This document shows positions 7,425 to 7,770 of a DNA stretch of 7,770 nucleotides, piece after piece. Position 1 is the first letter of the stretch; each line of letters begins with the position of its first letter. The stretch covers positions 1-7,770 of the forward strand of contig JAUXFB010000049.1 of NCBI GenBank assembly GCA_030620255.1, read 5' to 3'. The DNA comes from Candidatus Aminicenantota bacterium. Its GTDB lineage: Bacteria > Acidobacteriota > Aminicenantia > UBA2199. Below the pieces are notes generated by a model. It saw only the letters and a program-made list of their open reading frames with translations, had not been told where the DNA came from and did no database searches. The position numbers and the translations under genes were made by a program.

Positions 7425-7436
7425 TTTATCCTCCTT
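7406..7436 (-). repeat. 31-bp direct repeat, copy at the peroxiredoxin start
   Basis: Exact copy of 6736-6766, spanning the peroxiredoxin ribosome binding site, start codon (7422-7424) and codons for MNKTEE. The two copies lie 670 bases apart in direct orientation. Recombination between them would delete the peroxiredoxin coding sequence and leave one intact leader joined to rubrerythrin. Confidence 0.9.
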
Positions 7437-7442
7437 TTTTTA

Positions 7443-7604
7443 TTAATCTTGTTCTTTAAACATATCTTTACCCACACCACATACAGGGCACACCCAATCA
7501 TCCGGGATATTTTCAAATGCTGTACCTGGATCAATCCCTCCGTCTGGATCACCCTGCTCAGGGTCATACACATAACCACATACTTCACAAACATATTTTT
7601 TCAT
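7443..7604 (-). CDS. rd: Rubredoxin
   Basis: A complete 53-residue rubredoxin, a one-iron electron carrier. The FeS4 ligands are C6 and C9 ([12 protein letters not shown]) and C39 and C42 ([11 protein letters not shown]), with the aromatic residues Y4, Y11, Y13, F30 and W37 that pack around the centre. The length is standard. The ATG at 7602-7604 lies five bases after GGAGG. It is 18 bases upstream of the peroxiredoxin gene and 61 bases after the regulator gene. Being next to flavodiiron protein, superoxide reductase and rubrerythrin, all known rubredoxin clients in anaerobes, it is the probable shared electron donor for the cluster. Its own reductase is not in the window. Confidence 0.96.
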   Translation of the reverse strand: MKKYVCEVCGYVYDPEQGDPDGGIDPGTAFENIPDDWVCPVCGVGKDMFKEQD

Positions 7605-7614
7605 TTAATCCTCC

Positions 7615-7636
7615 TATATAAATAATAATTTATATA
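7615..7636 (-). promoter_or_regulatory. 22-bp inverted repeat upstream of rubredoxin; possible operator
   Basis: The minus strand reads TATATAAAT, TATT, ATTTATATA: a perfect 9-base inverted repeat around four bases. It touches the rubredoxin ribosome binding site and lies in the only gap between the Fur-family regulator gene and the detoxification genes. Its AT-only make-up resembles PerR/Fur operators in general, but it does not fit the 7-1-7 PerR box well. It could be an operator, a weak RNA hairpin that affects translation, or chance in very AT-rich DNA. I see no convincing -35/-10 pair in this gap. Confidence 0.35.
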
Positions 7637-7665
7637 TTTAAAATACATTTTTATTATCATTTTTG

Positions 7666-7770
7666 TTACAAACACTCTTTACAGACTCCTTTAAAATCCA
7701 CATGAGCATCTTCTACTTTGTGACCCTCAACAAAATCCTTTAAGCACACATCTGATTTTAGATGTATATC
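7666..7770 (-). CDS. perR: C-terminal end of a Fur-family regulator, probably PerR (partial)
   Basis: Only the last 34 residues are in the window; the gene continues beyond base 7770. The visible part includes FVEGHKVEDAHVDFKG and ends in VCKECL then TAA. This matches the C-terminal end of Fur-family proteins, with the second CxxC of the structural zinc site just before the stop. The DNA-binding domain and the metal-sensing histidines and aspartates cannot be seen, so PerR, Fur and Zur are not separable by residues. PerR, the peroxide sensor, is chosen because the next genes on the same strand are peroxide and oxygen defences, a common arrangement in anaerobes and Firmicutes. It may regulate itself and the downstream genes. 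Confidence 0.7.
   Translation of the reverse strand, partial: DIHLKSDVCLKDFVEGHKVEDAHVDFKGVCKECL

Overview
The window comes from an AT-rich anaerobic or microaerophilic bacterium. It holds a compact run of genes on the minus strand for detoxifying oxygen, reactive oxygen species and probably nitric oxide, followed by genes for cysteine desulfuration and Fe-S cluster assembly. There is no catalase or classical superoxide dismutase. The set is the reductase-based, non-heme-iron defence typical of anaerobes: rubredoxin, rubrerythrin, flavodiiron protein, superoxide reductase, hybrid cluster protein and peroxiredoxin. The phylum cannot be fixed from this sequence. Strong GGAGG ribosome binding sites precede nearly every gene, and one gene encodes a lipoprotein.

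Layout in the direction of transcription, from high to low coordinates. The C-terminus of a Fur-family regulator (probably PerR) lies at 7666-7770. Then come rubredoxin (7443-7604), a Prx6/archaeal-type peroxiredoxin (6765-7424), rubrerythrin (6233-6754), a flavodiiron protein (4986-6170), a two-iron superoxide reductase (4597-4971) and a class I hybrid cluster protein (2909-4573). Most gaps in this block are 10-23 nt; the perR-rubredoxin and rubrerythrin-flavodiiron gaps are about 60 nt. After a 97-nt gap comes a second tight block: an ElbB-like DJ-1/PfpI protein (2152-2811), a NifS/IscS cysteine desulfurase (974-2140) and an IscU/NifU-type scaffold (586-963). After a 128-nt gap with a good promoter comes a small lipoprotein gene of unknown function (107-457). 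It converges on the 3' end of an unidentified plus-strand gene (1-98).

Working model (inference from known families): the regulator senses peroxide, and rubredoxin supplies electrons to the flavodiiron protein (O2 or NO), superoxide reductase (superoxide to peroxide) and rubrerythrin (peroxide to water). The peroxiredoxin removes peroxides and Hcp handles nitric oxide or S-nitrosylation. NifS and IscU rebuild the Fe-S clusters that oxidants destroy. The enzyme that reduces rubredoxin is not in the window.

No wholly new system is evident. The most unusual detail is a perfect 31-bp duplication covering the ribosome binding site and first codons of both rubrerythrin and peroxiredoxin. It gives the peroxiredoxin a rubrerythrin-like N-terminal tag. 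Three genes also need their starts moved inward, because the longest open frame translates the ribosome binding site.
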